Below, in pieces: positions 27,900 through 36,724 of a stretch of 64,000 bases of DNA. Made by a program: the position numbers and the translations under genes. The first letter of the stretch is position 1. The number at the start of each line of letters is the position of its first letter. The notes under the pieces are model-generated. The model saw nothing but the letters and a program-made list of their open reading frames with translations. It searched no databases and was not told the DNA's origin. The stretch spans positions 62,001-126,000 of the forward strand of contig NZ_BMMD01000003.1 in the NCBI RefSeq assembly GCF_014645655.1. The letters run 5' to 3'. The stretch is from Agromyces bauzanensis (GTDB lineage: Bacteria > Actinomycetota > Actinomycetes > Actinomycetales > Microbacteriaceae).

Positions 27900-28639
27900 G
27901 ACGCCGCCCCCGACGGCGCGGAAACGAGGCATCCGCGATCGTCGACGACCCCTCCAGAGAACCGCGACCACGCATGCGCCACGATCGCGTCGAGCAGCCG
28001 CTCGCCCTCCTCGGCGGTCGCGCCCCGCGGATCACCGAGCACGCCGTTCGGCGAGACGCGGCGCACGCCACCAGCGCGCAGTTCCGCCATGAGCTCGGCG
28101 AGGGGCGCGTCATTCCCCGGCTCGACACGCTCGGCCAGCACCCGAGCCGGGTCCGTCGCCAGCATGAGCGAGGTCTCGGTGCGACCCGCGTGCGGATCGC
28201 CAGGGGCATCCGCCGCGCAGGGCAGCCACGACACCGCGCGGCCCTCGGCGATGAGCTTCGGCACCGCCGCGGCGAACGCCTCGACATTGCCGCCGTGCCC
28301 GTTCACGAACACGAGGCGCGCGGCCCATTCGCACGCCGAGCGTCCGTACTCGACGAGGAGCAGCGTGAGCGCCTCGGTGCCGATCGAGACGGTTCCTGGG
28401 AAGTCCTGGTGCTCGCCGCTCGCGCCGTAGGGGATCGCGGGCGCCACGGCGGCGTCGACGCCGTCGGCGGCGAGGCGTTCGGCGAGCGCATCGCAGACGA
28501 CGGATGCCACGGCCGTGTCGGTGTCGAGCGGCAGGTGCGGCCCGTGCTGCTCGGTCGACCCGAGCGGCACCAGCAGCACGGGCCGACCGACCTCGGGCCA
28601 GGGTCGATCCGCGAGGTGACGCGCGTCACGCTCGGTCAT
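27896..28639 (-). CDS. mftE: Mycofactocin peptidase MftE
   Basis: Creatininase-family metallopeptidase that cleaves the MftC-modified MftA to release the Val-Tyr-derived core (AHDP). 247 residues. LVPLGSTEQHGPHLPLDTDT carries the metal-binding Glu/His/Asp, and VNGHGGNVEAF the second site. GTGA overlap with mftF; the start is 9 bp after the mftD stop. Confidence 0.92.
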   Translation of the reverse strand: MTERDARHLADRPWPEVGRPVLLVPLGSTEQHGPHLPLDTDTAVASVVCDALAERLAADGVDAAVAPAIPYGASGEHQDFPGTVSIGTEALTLLLVEYGRSACEWAARLVFVNGHGGNVEAFAAAVPKLIAEGRAVSWLPCAADAPGDPHAGRTETSLMLATDPARVLAERVEPGNDAPLAELMAELRAGGVRRVSPNGVLGDPRGATAEEGERLLDAIVAHAWSRFSGGVVDDRGCLVSAPSGAAS

Positions 28640-28648
28640 GCGGCCGTC

Positions 28649-29947
28649 TCAGACGTTGCCGAGGGCCACCGCGTCGTCGGGCCGGGGTTCGGCCGGTTCG
28701 GGCTTGGTGCGCGTCGTCGCCGGCTTCGCCTTGCGCGGTTCGGGCTTCGCCGCGGGCTTCTCGGCCGCGGCCCCGGTGCCGAGCTCGCGCCGGAACGATG
28801 GCGGCATGTAGAAGTCGGCCGGGCTGAGCTCGTCGATCGAGGAGTGCCCCAGGCCGAGCACGGCCGAGTCCAGCCCACCGCGCAGCACGTCGAAGACGTT
28901 CTCGACCCCCGCCTGTCCGTTCGCCGCCAGCCCCCACAGGTATGCTCGACCGATCATCACCGCACGCGCACCGAGTGCGAGCGCCTTCGCGACATCCCCG
29001 CCACGACGGATGCCCCCGTCGAGGAGCACCTCGACCTGGTCGCCGACCGCCTCCGCGATGCCCGGAAGCATGCGAATCGGCGCAGGCGTCGTGTCAAGGT
29101 TGTTGCCGCCGTGGTTCGATACGGAGATCGCGGTGACCCCCGAATCGACGGCGCGCTTGGCGTCGTCGAGGCGGCTGATGCCCTTGAGCATGAACGGGCC
29201 GCCCCACTCCTCGCGCAGCCACGCGACGTCGTCCCAGGTCGCGGGCGGCGTCGACATCCACTCGCCGTACGCGCCGAAGAAGGTCGGAGGCGGGCCGCCG
29301 TCGGCGGGCGCGAGGTTCGGCGTGGAGAGATCGGGCACATGTCCGGTCTTCAGGAACTCGAGCAGCCACGCCGGCCGCGTCACCGCCTGCGGGGCGAACC
29401 GCATCGCCGCCTGCAGGGTGAGCTTCTCGGGGATCCACGGGCTCCCCCAGTCGCGGCCGTTGGAGAACGACCAGTCGAGGGTCAGGATGACGCCCTTGAC
29501 GCCCGCGGCGCGCGCCCGTTCCAGCCGGTGGAGCATCGTGTCGCGCGTGCCGCTCCAATACAGCTGGAAGAGCGTGTTCGGGTTGGCCTGCACGACCTCC
29601 TCGACGGGCTTCGACGCGTACGACGAGAGGCCGATGATCGTGCCCCGGTTGGCTGCCGCCCGGGACACGGCCACCTCGCCCTCGGGATGCACCGCCTGCA
29701 CGCCGGTCGGCGAGATGAGCACGGGCAGCGAGATCGGGATGCCCATCACCGTCGTGTCGAGACGGCGCTCAGCCGCGTGCCCCGCGACGTGCGGCGCCCA
29801 CTGCAGCTCGCCGTACGCCTTCATGTTGTCCTGATACGTCAGGCCGCGCTCCGACCCCGCGATCAGCGCGCCGTACACCGACTTCGGCAGGCGCCGCTTG
29901 GCGCGGCGCTGTGCCACCGCCACGGTCTCGAACCAGTCGTTGCTCAT
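28649..29947 (-). CDS. mftD: Mycofactocin FMN-dependent dehydrogenase MftD
   Basis: Lactate-dehydrogenase-like FMN protein that oxidatively deaminates AHDP to pre-mycofactocin. 432 residues. The TIM-barrel motifs are LPVLISPTGVQAVHPEGE (phosphate region), the ISVSNHGGNNLD active-site segment with the catalytic His, and VLLDGGIRRGGDVAKALALGA. The N-terminal WFETVAVAQRRAKRRLPKSVY is MftD-specific. A Pro/Lys-rich tail of about 35 residues ends the protein. Confidence 0.93.
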   Translation of the reverse strand: MSNDWFETVAVAQRRAKRRLPKSVYGALIAGSERGLTYQDNMKAYGELQWAPHVAGHAAERRLDTTVMGIPISLPVLISPTGVQAVHPEGEVAVSRAAANRGTIIGLSSYASKPVEEVVQANPNTLFQLYWSGTRDTMLHRLERARAAGVKGVILTLDWSFSNGRDWGSPWIPEKLTLQAAMRFAPQAVTRPAWLLEFLKTGHVPDLSTPNLAPADGGPPPTFFGAYGEWMSTPPATWDDVAWLREEWGGPFMLKGISRLDDAKRAVDSGVTAISVSNHGGNNLDTTPAPIRMLPGIAEAVGDQVEVLLDGGIRRGGDVAKALALGARAVMIGRAYLWGLAANGQAGVENVFDVLRGGLDSAVLGLGHSSIDELSPADFYMPPSFRRELGTGAAAEKPAAKPEPRKAKPATTRTKPEPAEPRPDDAVALGNV

Positions 29948-29975
29948 CGTCTCTCTCCTTCTTCAAGTCCTCGTC

Positions 29976-30956
29976 TCATCCGCCGAAGATCTGACTCACG
30001 GCGGGCGCCACCCCGCGGTAGTCGTGCACCACGTGCAGGGTACCGCGTCCGATGCGGGCGAGGTCGCGGCCGAGCTCGACGTCGCGCTCCCCGCTCGCAT
30101 CGAGCAGGACGTCGAGGCGCGGGAGCCGCCCGGCGAACGGCCGAGGATCCGGCCCGGCGTTGTGCACGCAGTCCGACAGGAGGATCACGCGCGCATCCCG
30201 CACCGGGGCACGGGCGAGCTGCTTGGCCGCGAGCTCGAGCGGGAACGCCATGTTCGTGAGCCCTCGCGCCGGGATCCGCATGATGGTGTCGAGCAGGTCC
30301 ATGGGTTTCACGGGCTCGCCGAGGTTCAGCAGGATCGCGGCATCCGACCAGAACGCGATCACCGCGAGGTCGTCGTGCTGGAGCTCGCCCGCGAGCGCTC
30401 CGACGGTCGCCGCGGCCGTCGCCACCCGCTCGCCCTTCATCGAGCCCGACACGTCGACCGCGAGCACCACCGAGCGCTTCGTTCGGATGCGGTCGCGCAC
30501 CACGATGTCCTCGTCCTCGGGCAACGGCCGCTCGGCGAGCACCTCGATCGTGCGATCGAGGTCGATCTCGTCGGAGCCGCCGCGGTACGGCATGCTGCCG
30601 AGGTCGCCGAGTCCGCGCCGGCTCGTCGCGTCGCGACGCGGCCGAGGCACCGCGAGGCGGGCCGCGATCTGGCGGGCGCGGGCGCGGACCGCCGGGTCGA
30701 CCGCGGCATCCGTCTCGGGCACGACGACGGACGCCTCCTCGTCGGTGAACCCGGGCGCGGCACTGCCGGGCATCGGCTTCGCCGCCGCGCGCCCGCCCTC
30801 ACCGCTCCGGCGCAGCAGCATGCCGCCGCCGGCACCGGCCGTGGCATCGAACACCGTCGGTTCCTCCTCGAGACGCTTCGGGGTGCGCCGCAGCGGCTTC
30901 CCGCTCGCACCGCGCCGGTCGGGCCGCTCGCGCTGGAGCGGGGAATCCGCCGGCAC
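29976..30956 (-). CDS. VWA-domain protein paired with MoxR ATPase
   Basis: Metal-ion-dependent adhesion-site protein that normally works with a MoxR AAA+ ATPase as a cofactor-insertion or maturation chaperone. 326 residues. The MIDAS motif DVSGSM lies near residue 165 and the later Thr/Asp positions (GLTNM, SDCVHN) are in place. The N-terminal 120 residues are polar and probably disordered. It sits 6 bp after the MoxR gene and 28 bp before mftD, inside the mycofactocin operon. Its client is unknown; a mycofactocin-dependent alcohol dehydrogenase is an inference. Confidence 0.82.
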   Translation of the reverse strand: MPADSPLQRERPDRRGASGKPLRRTPKRLEEEPTVFDATAGAGGGMLLRRSGEGGRAAAKPMPGSAAPGFTDEEASVVVPETDAAVDPAVRARARQIAARLAVPRPRRDATSRRGLGDLGSMPYRGGSDEIDLDRTIEVLAERPLPEDEDIVVRDRIRTKRSVVLAVDVSGSMKGERVATAAATVGALAGELQHDDLAVIAFWSDAAILLNLGEPVKPMDLLDTIMRIPARGLTNMAFPLELAAKQLARAPVRDARVILLSDCVHNAGPDPRPFAGRLPRLDVLLDASGERDVELGRDLARIGRGTLHVVHDYRGVAPAVSQIFGG

Positions 30957-30962
30957 GGCTCT

Positions 30963-31898
30963 TCATCCGGGCGCCGCTGCGTGCGGCTCCAGGATGAACC
31001 GGTCCTCCCAGATCTCGCGCAGCACCCGCTCCGGCGTCGTCTCGATCGCCTCGTCGAGGTGGATCCGCCCCGAGAGCGACACGATCATCGCGTCGAACAC
31101 GAGCTCGGGGTACCGCTCGTCGTCGGGTGAGCGGAGGTCGCGAAGCTCCGCGAGTTTCGTGGCCACGAGCACGCAGTCGATCGCGCCGCGCACGCTCGAG
31201 CCCTGCTTCAGGTCGGGATGCCGGCGGGTCGCCCGCGTCACGGCGACGGCGTCAGCGATGAGCCGCTCGCCGAGCTCTCCCTGCGCCGCAGTGCGCAGGG
31301 CGACGATGCGCTGCTCGCTCGGGGTGTCCTGGTAGTCGACGGAGAGTCGGTTCAGCCGGTCGTGCACGCTGGTCGACAACCGCGTCGTGCCGACGTTGTC
31401 GTACGGGTTCATCGACGCGATCACGCGGAACGTCGGTTTCGCATGGATGCGACCGACGCGTGGCACCGCGATCGACCGGTCCGCCATCGCGGTGAGCAGC
31501 GTGTTGAGCGTGTCCTCGGGCGCGCGGTTGAACTCCTCGATGTAGAGGAACCCGCCCTCCTTCATCGCCTCGACGAGCGGCCCGGCGACGAAGTTCTCGG
31601 CGCTGTAGTCCTCCTGCAGCACCCGGGCCGGATTGTGGTGGCCGACGAGCTTCGCGGGCGTGAGATCGGCATTGCCCTCGACGAAGAGCAGCGGGATGCC
31701 CCACTCCTCCGTGATCGCCGTGAGCATCGTCGTCTTGCTCGTGCCGGGCGGCCCCTCGAGCAGGATGTCGCGCCCGGCCGCCACGGCCGCGAGCGTGAGC
31801 TCGAGCTCACGCTCTCGGCCGACGATGCGGGACGCGATGCGCTCGCGGTTGGCGGCGAGGCGGCTCGCCCCGGTGTCGGCTCGTGCGAGATCGGTCAC
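30963..31898 (-). CDS. MoxR-family AAA+ ATPase
   Basis: ATPase of the MoxR group, usually a chaperone for metal-cofactor or dehydrogenase assembly together with a VWA protein. 311 residues. Walker A reads GPPGTSKTT near residue 48 and FLYIEEFNRAPEDTLNTLL carries Walker B. FRVIASMNPYDNVGTTRLS covers sensor 1 and the arginine finger region. It stands between the SDR genes and the VWA gene on one strand with gaps of 12 and 6 bp, so it is clearly part of the operon. Confidence 0.87.
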   Translation of the reverse strand: MTDLARADTGASRLAANRERIASRIVGRERELELTLAAVAAGRDILLEGPPGTSKTTMLTAITEEWGIPLLFVEGNADLTPAKLVGHHNPARVLQEDYSAENFVAGPLVEAMKEGGFLYIEEFNRAPEDTLNTLLTAMADRSIAVPRVGRIHAKPTFRVIASMNPYDNVGTTRLSTSVHDRLNRLSVDYQDTPSEQRIVALRTAAQGELGERLIADAVAVTRATRRHPDLKQGSSVRGAIDCVLVATKLAELRDLRSPDDERYPELVFDAMIVSLSGRIHLDEAIETTPERVLREIWEDRFILEPHAAAPG

Positions 31899-31910
31899 GT
31901 ACGTCTCCTC

Positions 31911-32744
31911 CTACTTGGCGGTACTCCCGGCATCGACGGGCAGCATGATCCCGGTGACGTAGCGGGCCTCGTCCGAGGCGAGCCACAGTACGGCGTTCGA
32001 GATGTCGACCGGCTCGACCCACGGGATCGGGAGCGCGTTCATGGCGCCGAACCGCTCGCCCATGACCTCCCTCGTCCGCGCCGCCGCCTCCAGGTCCGGC
32101 GCGAACAGCGCGTACATCGCCTCGTTCTGGACCATGTCGGTGTCGACGCTGGTCGGGTGCACGGTGTTGACGCGGATCATGTCCGGCGCCAGCTCGAGTG
32201 CGAGTGTCCGCATGATCCCGATGACGCCGTGCTTGGCCGCCACGTAGTGGATGAAGTTCGGGAACGCCTTGATCCCGGCCGTCGAGCTCGTGATGATGAT
32301 CGACCCGCCACCCGCGGCCCGGAGGTGAGGGATGGCGGCCTTCGTCGTCAGCCACACGCCTTTCAGATTGACGTCGATCATCTCGTCCCAGGCCTCCTCC
32401 GTCATCTCCTCGGCGGCCGCGCTGGAGAAGATGCCGGCGTTCGCACTGACGATGTCGAGCCGGCCGAGCTGGGCGACCCCCTCATCGAGCGCGCCCTTGA
32501 GCGCACCGTAGTCGCGGACGTCGGCCTCGCTCGCGACGATGCGCCGGTCGAGCGCCTCGACCTGGCGGACCGTCTCGGCGAGGTCTTCGCTCGTCGCTCC
32601 CTTGTAGGGCACCGTGGGTAGCTTGCGTGCGATGTCGATCGCGATGATGTCGGCGCCTTCCTTCGCCATGCGGATCGCGTGCGAGCGTCCCTGACCGCGC
32701 GCCGCGCCCGTGATGAACGCGACCTTTCCGTCCAGTCTTCCCAT
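31911..32744 (-). CDS. Mycofactocin-coupled SDR dehydrogenase (copy 1)
   Basis: Short-chain alcohol/carbonyl dehydrogenase with tightly bound NAD that is thought to be recycled by mycofactocin. 277 residues; start at 32744 after [31 protein letters not shown] is nearly the family consensus. The extra '[32 protein letters not shown]' segment (here split: YKGATSEDLAETV, then VEALDRRIV) marks the mycofactocin subgroup. Catalytic Ser-Tyr-Lys are TSSTAG and HYVAAKHG. Substrate unknown. Confidence 0.9.
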   Translation of the reverse strand: MGRLDGKVAFITGAARGQGRSHAIRMAKEGADIIAIDIARKLPTVPYKGATSEDLAETVRQVEALDRRIVASEADVRDYGALKGALDEGVAQLGRLDIVSANAGIFSSAAAEEMTEEAWDEMIDVNLKGVWLTTKAAIPHLRAAGGGSIIITSSTAGIKAFPNFIHYVAAKHGVIGIMRTLALELAPDMIRVNTVHPTSVDTDMVQNEAMYALFAPDLEAAARTREVMGERFGAMNALPIPWVEPVDISNAVLWLASDEARYVTGIMLPVDAGSTAK

Positions 32745-32775
32745 GATCTTCGACCTTTCCTTGTTGCTATCGCGT

Positions 32776-33609
32776 CTATTTCGCAATCGCGCCGGCGTCG
32801 ACCGGCAGGGTGATCCCCGTGACATAGCGCGCCTCGTCGGAGGCGAGGAACAGCACGGCATTCGAGATGTCGACCGGCTCGACCCACGCGATCGGCAGGG
32901 CGTTGATCGAGACCGCCGCCGCCTTGAAGTCCTCGACCGTCGGGTTCTCCAGGTCGGGGCGGAACAGCCGGAAGGTCGCGTCGTTGTTGACCATCGGGGT
33001 GTTCACCACCGTCGGGTGCACGCTGTTGACCCGGATGAAGTCCGCCGCGAGCTCGAGCGCGAGGGTGCGCATGAGGCCCACGAGGCCGTGCTTGGCCGAG
33101 ACGTAGTGCGCGAGGTTCGGGAACGCGAAGAGACCGGCGTCGGAGCTCGTGATGATGATCGACCCGCCGCCGGACGTCTTCAGGTGCGGGATGGCGACCT
33201 TGCAGGTGCGCCAGACGCCGCTGAGATTGATGTCGATCATGTTCGACCAGTCGTACTCGGGGATGTTCTCGCCCGTGTTGTACGTCCCGGCGATACCCGC
33301 GTTCGCGGCGACGATGTCCAATCTGCCCAGCTCTGCGACGCCCTCGTCGACCGCGGCCTTGAGCGCGTCGAAGTCCCGCACATCGGCCTTCCTCGCGACG
33401 ATGCGCCGGTCGAGGGCTTCGACCTGGCGCACGGTCTCGGCCAGGTCCTCCTCGGTGGCCGGCGGATACGGGTTCTCGGGCAGCGCCTCGCAGATGTCGA
33501 TCGCGATGATGTCGGCGCCCTCCTGCGCGAGGCGGATCGCGTGCGAGCGGCCCTGACCGCGCGCCGCGCCCGTGATGAAGGCGACCTTGCCTTCGACTCT
33601 TCCCGTCAT
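32776..33609 (-). CDS. Mycofactocin-coupled SDR dehydrogenase (copy 2)
   Basis: Paralogue of the neighbours, 277 residues from the ATG at 33609. [20 protein letters not shown], the YPPATEEDLAETVRQ insert, TSSDAG and HYVSAKHG are all intact. The region after the active site (FRPDLENPTVEDFKAAAV) differs from copy 1 and probably sets substrate. It lies 31 bp upstream of copy 1 on one transcript; the three copies look like tandem duplications that have diverged. Confidence 0.9.
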   Translation of the reverse strand: MTGRVEGKVAFITGAARGQGRSHAIRLAQEGADIIAIDICEALPENPYPPATEEDLAETVRQVEALDRRIVARKADVRDFDALKAAVDEGVAELGRLDIVAANAGIAGTYNTGENIPEYDWSNMIDINLSGVWRTCKVAIPHLKTSGGGSIIITSSDAGLFAFPNLAHYVSAKHGLVGLMRTLALELAADFIRVNSVHPTVVNTPMVNNDATFRLFRPDLENPTVEDFKAAAVSINALPIAWVEPVDISNAVLFLASDEARYVTGITLPVDAGAIAK

Positions 33610-33643
33610 GATCTTTCCCTTCCGGACGACGCGGAGCGCGACG

Positions 33644-34462
33644 TCACTTGTTGACCAGGAAGCCCGCGTCCACGGGCAGGGTGACGCCGGTGACGTAGCG
33701 AGCGGCATCCGAGACCAGCCAGAGGATCGCGTTCGAGATGTCGACCGGTTCGATCATCGGCACCGGCAGGGCATTGGCCATGGCGTTGCTCATCGCCGGA
33801 TCGGCCTGCATGAGCTCCTGTATGGCATCGTTGACGACCATCGGCGTGTTGACACCGGTGGGGTGCACCGTGTTGACACGGATGCTGTGCTTGGCCAGCG
33901 AGTTGGCGTACGAGCGCATGAGCCCCACGACGCCGTGCTTGGCCGCCGTGTAGCCGCGCCCGCCCGGGTTGTCGCCGCCGATTCCGGCGAGGCCCGCGGT
34001 CGAGCTGGTGAGCACGATCGCGCCGCCCTGGCCGCGTTCGATCATCGACGGGATCGCCACCTCGACGGTGTGGTAGACGCCCGTGAGGTTGACATCCAGC
34101 ACATCCTGCCACTCTCGCGGATCGGGATTCATGCTCAGGGGGAAGATCCCGGCGTTGGCGAGCACGATGTCGACCGGGCCGAGCTCGGCCACGCCCGCGT
34201 CGAGCGCTGCCTGCAGCGCCGACCGGTCGCGCACGTCGGCCTCGACGGCGTGGATGCGACGGTCCAGCGCCTCTACCTGCCGCACCGTCTCCTGCAGGTC
34301 GTCGGGCGTTGCCATCGGATAGGGGACGGTGTCGATCTGTGCGCAGATGTCGATCGCGATGATGTCGGCGCCCTCCTGGGCGAGCCTGATCGCGTGCGAC
34401 CGGCCCTGTCCGCGTGCGGCTCCGGTGATGAAGGCGACCTTGCCTTCGAGCTGACCAGTCAT
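33644..34462 (-). CDS. Mycofactocin-coupled SDR dehydrogenase (copy 3)
   Basis: 272 residues. The cofactor segment [18 protein letters not shown] and the [15 protein letters not shown] insert mark the mycofactocin subgroup. The active site reads [10 protein letters not shown] and [10 protein letters not shown], and the C-terminus [13 protein letters not shown] is the family end. Gap of 34 bp to copy 2. Confidence 0.9.
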   Translation of the reverse strand: MTGQLEGKVAFITGAARGQGRSHAIRLAQEGADIIAIDICAQIDTVPYPMATPDDLQETVRQVEALDRRIHAVEADVRDRSALQAALDAGVAELGPVDIVLANAGIFPLSMNPDPREWQDVLDVNLTGVYHTVEVAIPSMIERGQGGAIVLTSSTAGLAGIGGDNPGGRGYTAAKHGVVGLMRSYANSLAKHSIRVNTVHPTGVNTPMVVNDAIQELMQADPAMSNAMANALPVPMIEPVDISNAILWLVSDAARYVTGVTLPVDAGFLVNK

Positions 34463-34523
34463 GGATGACTCCTTCGTTCTCGTGTTCCTGATGGCGGTCG
34501 GGGTTGGTATGGAGTGGGCTCGG

Positions 34524-34760
34524 CTACTTCACCGGGTCGGCGTTGTAGCCGGGCATCAGCAGGTGACCGGCGTCGACGGGGATGGAGACGCCCGCGTCAG
34601 GATGGCCCCGGGATGGATCGAGTTCACGCGGATGCCGTACTGCGCGTACTCGAGCGCGAGCGTCTTCATGAGCCCGACGACGCCGAACTTCGAGGAGCAG
34701 TAGTGCGCGTAGCTGCGTGAGCGTGTCGATGAGGACGACCTTTCCGTCGAGCATTCCCAT
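34524..34760 (-). pseudogene. Fourth SDR dehydrogenase, reduced to three fragments
   Basis: Only 237 bp remain of a gene that is about 830 bp in its siblings. The first frame keeps the start MGMLDGKVVLID. After a deletion a second frame keeps the active-site helix and what follows: YAHYCSSKFGVVGLMKTL, ALEYAQYGIRVNSIHPGAIL. A further deletion returns to the first frame for VSIPVDAGHLLMPG and the stop. The catalytic Ser region, the cofactor loop and half the fold are missing. Confidence 0.85.
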
Positions 34761-34857
34761 GACTCGTTCCTCCTGTCGCCGGGAACGCCGACCCTCCTCG
34801 TGCAAGCGACACCACCGACCGCGACCGCGCCATCGCGGTCGTCGAGGCGAGTCGGTC

Positions 34858-36237
34858 CTACGCGAGTCCGGTGCGGATGTCTCCCTGGTGGCGCCGGTCG
34901 GCGCCGGGTTCCTTCGTTGCGAAGTCGTCGTTCCGTACGAAGTCGTCGGCGGGGCGCGCCGTGAAGCCGGCGAGCGGATCCTCCGCGCACGCGCTCACGG
35001 GCGCCGCCTGGAGGTCCTCGCGGCGCGCGAGCGTGAGCCGCACCGGCCCCATGCCGGTGGGCGGACGCGGCGGCGACGTGCGGTGCGAATGGTCACTCGA
35101 GTGCACGGGCAGGCTCAGCTTGTCGGCGCGGTCCTTGAGCAGCTGCTCGCCGTAGCCCTGCACGCACTCGGGGTCGGGCCCGTCGAGCGGCAGGCCGGTG
35201 AAGAACTTCGCGGCCATGCACCCGCCCTTGCAGGTGTCGAAGAACTGGCACGACGTGCACGCGCCGCCCGACTGCGGTTCGCGCAGCCGGGCGAACAGCT
35301 CCGACTCGCGCCAGACCGACTGGAAGCCGCCCTCGCCGCGCACGTTCCCCGCGAGGAACTCGTCGTGGATCGCGAACGGGCACGCATACACGTCGCCGAT
35401 CGGGTCGATGAGGCAGACCACCCGGCCGGCGCCGCACAGGTTCAGACCGGGCAGCGCCTGCCCGTAGGCGGAGAGGTGGAAGAACGAGTCCCCGGTGAGC
35501 ACGTTGTCGCCGTGCGCGACGAGCCAGTCGTACAGCTCGCGCTGCTGCGCCTGGGTGGGGTGCAGCTCGTCCCAGACATCCGCCCCGCGACCCGACGGGC
35601 GCAGGCGGGTGAGCCGCAGCTGAGCACGGTACCGGTCGGCGATCGCCTTGAACTCGTCGAGCTGCGGGATGTTCTGCCGGGTGCAGACGACCGAGATCTT
35701 GAAGTTCTTCATGCCGGCGTCCGACAGGTTCTGCAGCGCACGCAGCGCGGTCTCGTACGAACGCGGCCCGCGGACGACGTCGTTGACCTCGGCGGTGGCG
35801 CCGTCGAGCGAGATCTGCACGTCGACGTAGTCGTTCGCCGCGAGCTTCGCTGCGACCTCGGGCGTGATCTTCACACCGTTCGTCGAGAACTTCACACCCA
35901 CGTGGTGCGCGGTGGCGTAGTCGACGAGCTCCCAGAAATCGCTGCGCACCGTGGGCTCGCCGCCGCCGATGTTCACGTAGAACACCTGCATGCGCTCGAG
36001 CTCGTCGATGACGGTCTTGCACTCCTCGGTCGAGAGCTCACGGGGATCACGTCGACCCGAACTCGACAGGCAGTGCACGCACGACAGGTTGCACGCGTAC
36101 GTGAGCTCCCAGGTGAGGCAGATCGGAGCATCGAGGCCGCGCTCGAAGTGGTCGACCAAGCGCATCGAGGCCGGCGGCGGCGCGGTCACCGTGGTGCCCC
36201 GAGCCTGTCGAAGGGCGGATTCCTGTACGAGGGTCAT
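34858..36237 (-). CDS. mftC: Mycofactocin radical SAM maturase MftC
   Basis: Radical SAM enzyme that decarboxylates and cross-links the C-terminal Val-Tyr of MftA. 459 residues, starting at the ATG that overlaps the mftB stop. The 4Fe-4S motif is CNLSCVHC (Cys49, 53, 56). The SPASM-type C-terminal cysteines include NLCGAG, YACPFA, CTSCQFFDTCKGGC. The protein is longer than most MftC because of about 85 residues after SLPVHSSDHSH. Codons 8-16 come from a dispersed repeat (36193-36215); an internal Met at 25 would skip it. Confidence 0.94.
   Translation of the reverse strand: MTLVQESALRQARGTTVTAPPPASMRLVDHFERGLDAPICLTWELTYACNLSCVHCLSSSGRRDPRELSTEECKTVIDELERMQVFYVNIGGGEPTVRSDFWELVDYATAHHVGVKFSTNGVKITPEVAAKLAANDYVDVQISLDGATAEVNDVVRGPRSYETALRALQNLSDAGMKNFKISVVCTRQNIPQLDEFKAIADRYRAQLRLTRLRPSGRGADVWDELHPTQAQQRELYDWLVAHGDNVLTGDSFFHLSAYGQALPGLNLCGAGRVVCLIDPIGDVYACPFAIHDEFLAGNVRGEGGFQSVWRESELFARLREPQSGGACTSCQFFDTCKGGCMAAKFFTGLPLDGPDPECVQGYGEQLLKDRADKLSLPVHSSDHSHRTSPPRPPTGMGPVRLTLARREDLQAAPVSACAEDPLAGFTARPADDFVRNDDFATKEPGADRRHQGDIRTGLA
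36193..36215. repeat. Dispersed repeat inside the mftC N-terminus
   Basis: The 'CCCCGAGCCTGTCGAAGGG' element, sharing its right part with the copy inside paaD (19620-19643). On the coding strand it gives SALRQARG. Such elements are usually intergenic. Confidence 0.6.
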
Positions 36238-36515
36238 GCCGCACGCTCCACGAGCATCTTCGAATCGGCGAGCGTGCCCAGCGCCCGGAGGTAGGTGGGC
36301 AGGTGCTCGTCGGCGACACCGGCGGCTTCGCAGGCGGCACGTGCGGTCGCGGCATCCGACAACCCCTCGACCACCGTGAGCAGCGTGCGATCCTTCAGGA
36401 ACGACAGCTTGCGGGTGCCGAAGTGGTAGAGCAGTGCGCCGAAGGGCTCTGGCCGCACCGAGACCTGCGGATGGAGCTGCCAAGCGGATTCGGGATCTAC
36501 CCCGTGCACGGCCAT
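36234..36515 (-). CDS. mftB: Mycofactocin peptide chaperone MftB
   Basis: RiPP recognition element (PqqD-like) that binds the MftA leader and delivers it to MftC. 93 residues. PFGALLYHFGTRKLSFLKDRTLLTVVEGL is the MftB signature, with the winged-helix LPTYLRALGTLADSKMLV at the end. It starts 3 bp after the mftA stop and overlaps mftC by ATGA. Confidence 0.93.
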   Translation of the reverse strand: MAVHGVDPESAWQLHPQVSVRPEPFGALLYHFGTRKLSFLKDRTLLTVVEGLSDAATARAACEAAGVADEHLPTYLRALGTLADSKMLVERAA

Positions 36516-36518
36516 GCG

Positions 36519-36629
36519 TCAGTACACGCCGCACATGCCGTCGATCGAGACCTCCTCGACGAGTGAATCCGTCTCGATCACGTCCTCGATCTCACTCTGC
36601 GGTTCGACGAGCTGGTCGGTACGAGTCAT
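36519..36629 (-). CDS. mftA: Mycofactocin precursor peptide MftA
   Basis: 36-residue ribosomal precursor of mycofactocin, below normal gene-calling length. It begins MTRTDQLVEPQ, has a strongly acidic leader, and ends in EVSIDGMCGVY, the invariant MftA end in which the last Val-Tyr becomes the cofactor core. The ATG at 36629 follows GAGGAG by 7 nt. The stop is 3 bp before mftB. Identity is close to certain from the C-terminus and its neighbours. Confidence 0.96.
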   Translation of the reverse strand: MTRTDQLVEPQSEIEDVIETDSLVEEVSIDGMCGVY

Positions 36630-36724
36630 GGGATGCTCCTCATGTGCGATCGCCACCCTTGGCGATCTCGGTGATGAGTACGACACTAATGACACTCAGT
36701 GCCGTTGGGAAGGGGGTTGCGCCC
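36630..36724. promoter_or_regulatory. Divergent mftA / mftR promoter region
   Basis: The 95 bp between the divergent starts must carry both promoters. CACTAA and TCAGTG at 36684-36703 form an imperfect inverted repeat that could be an MftR operator, but the match is too weak to be sure. GGAAGGGGG serves as ribosome site for mftR. Confidence 0.4.

Noticed and set aside
35093-36022. 309-codon minus-strand frame inside mftC
   Set aside because: Alternate frame of mftC; Arg-rich and without cysteines in the radical SAM pattern.
36684-36703. Firm MftR operator call
   Set aside because: Only ten of eighteen positions are symmetric; kept as a weak candidate within the promoter entry and not as a separate finding.
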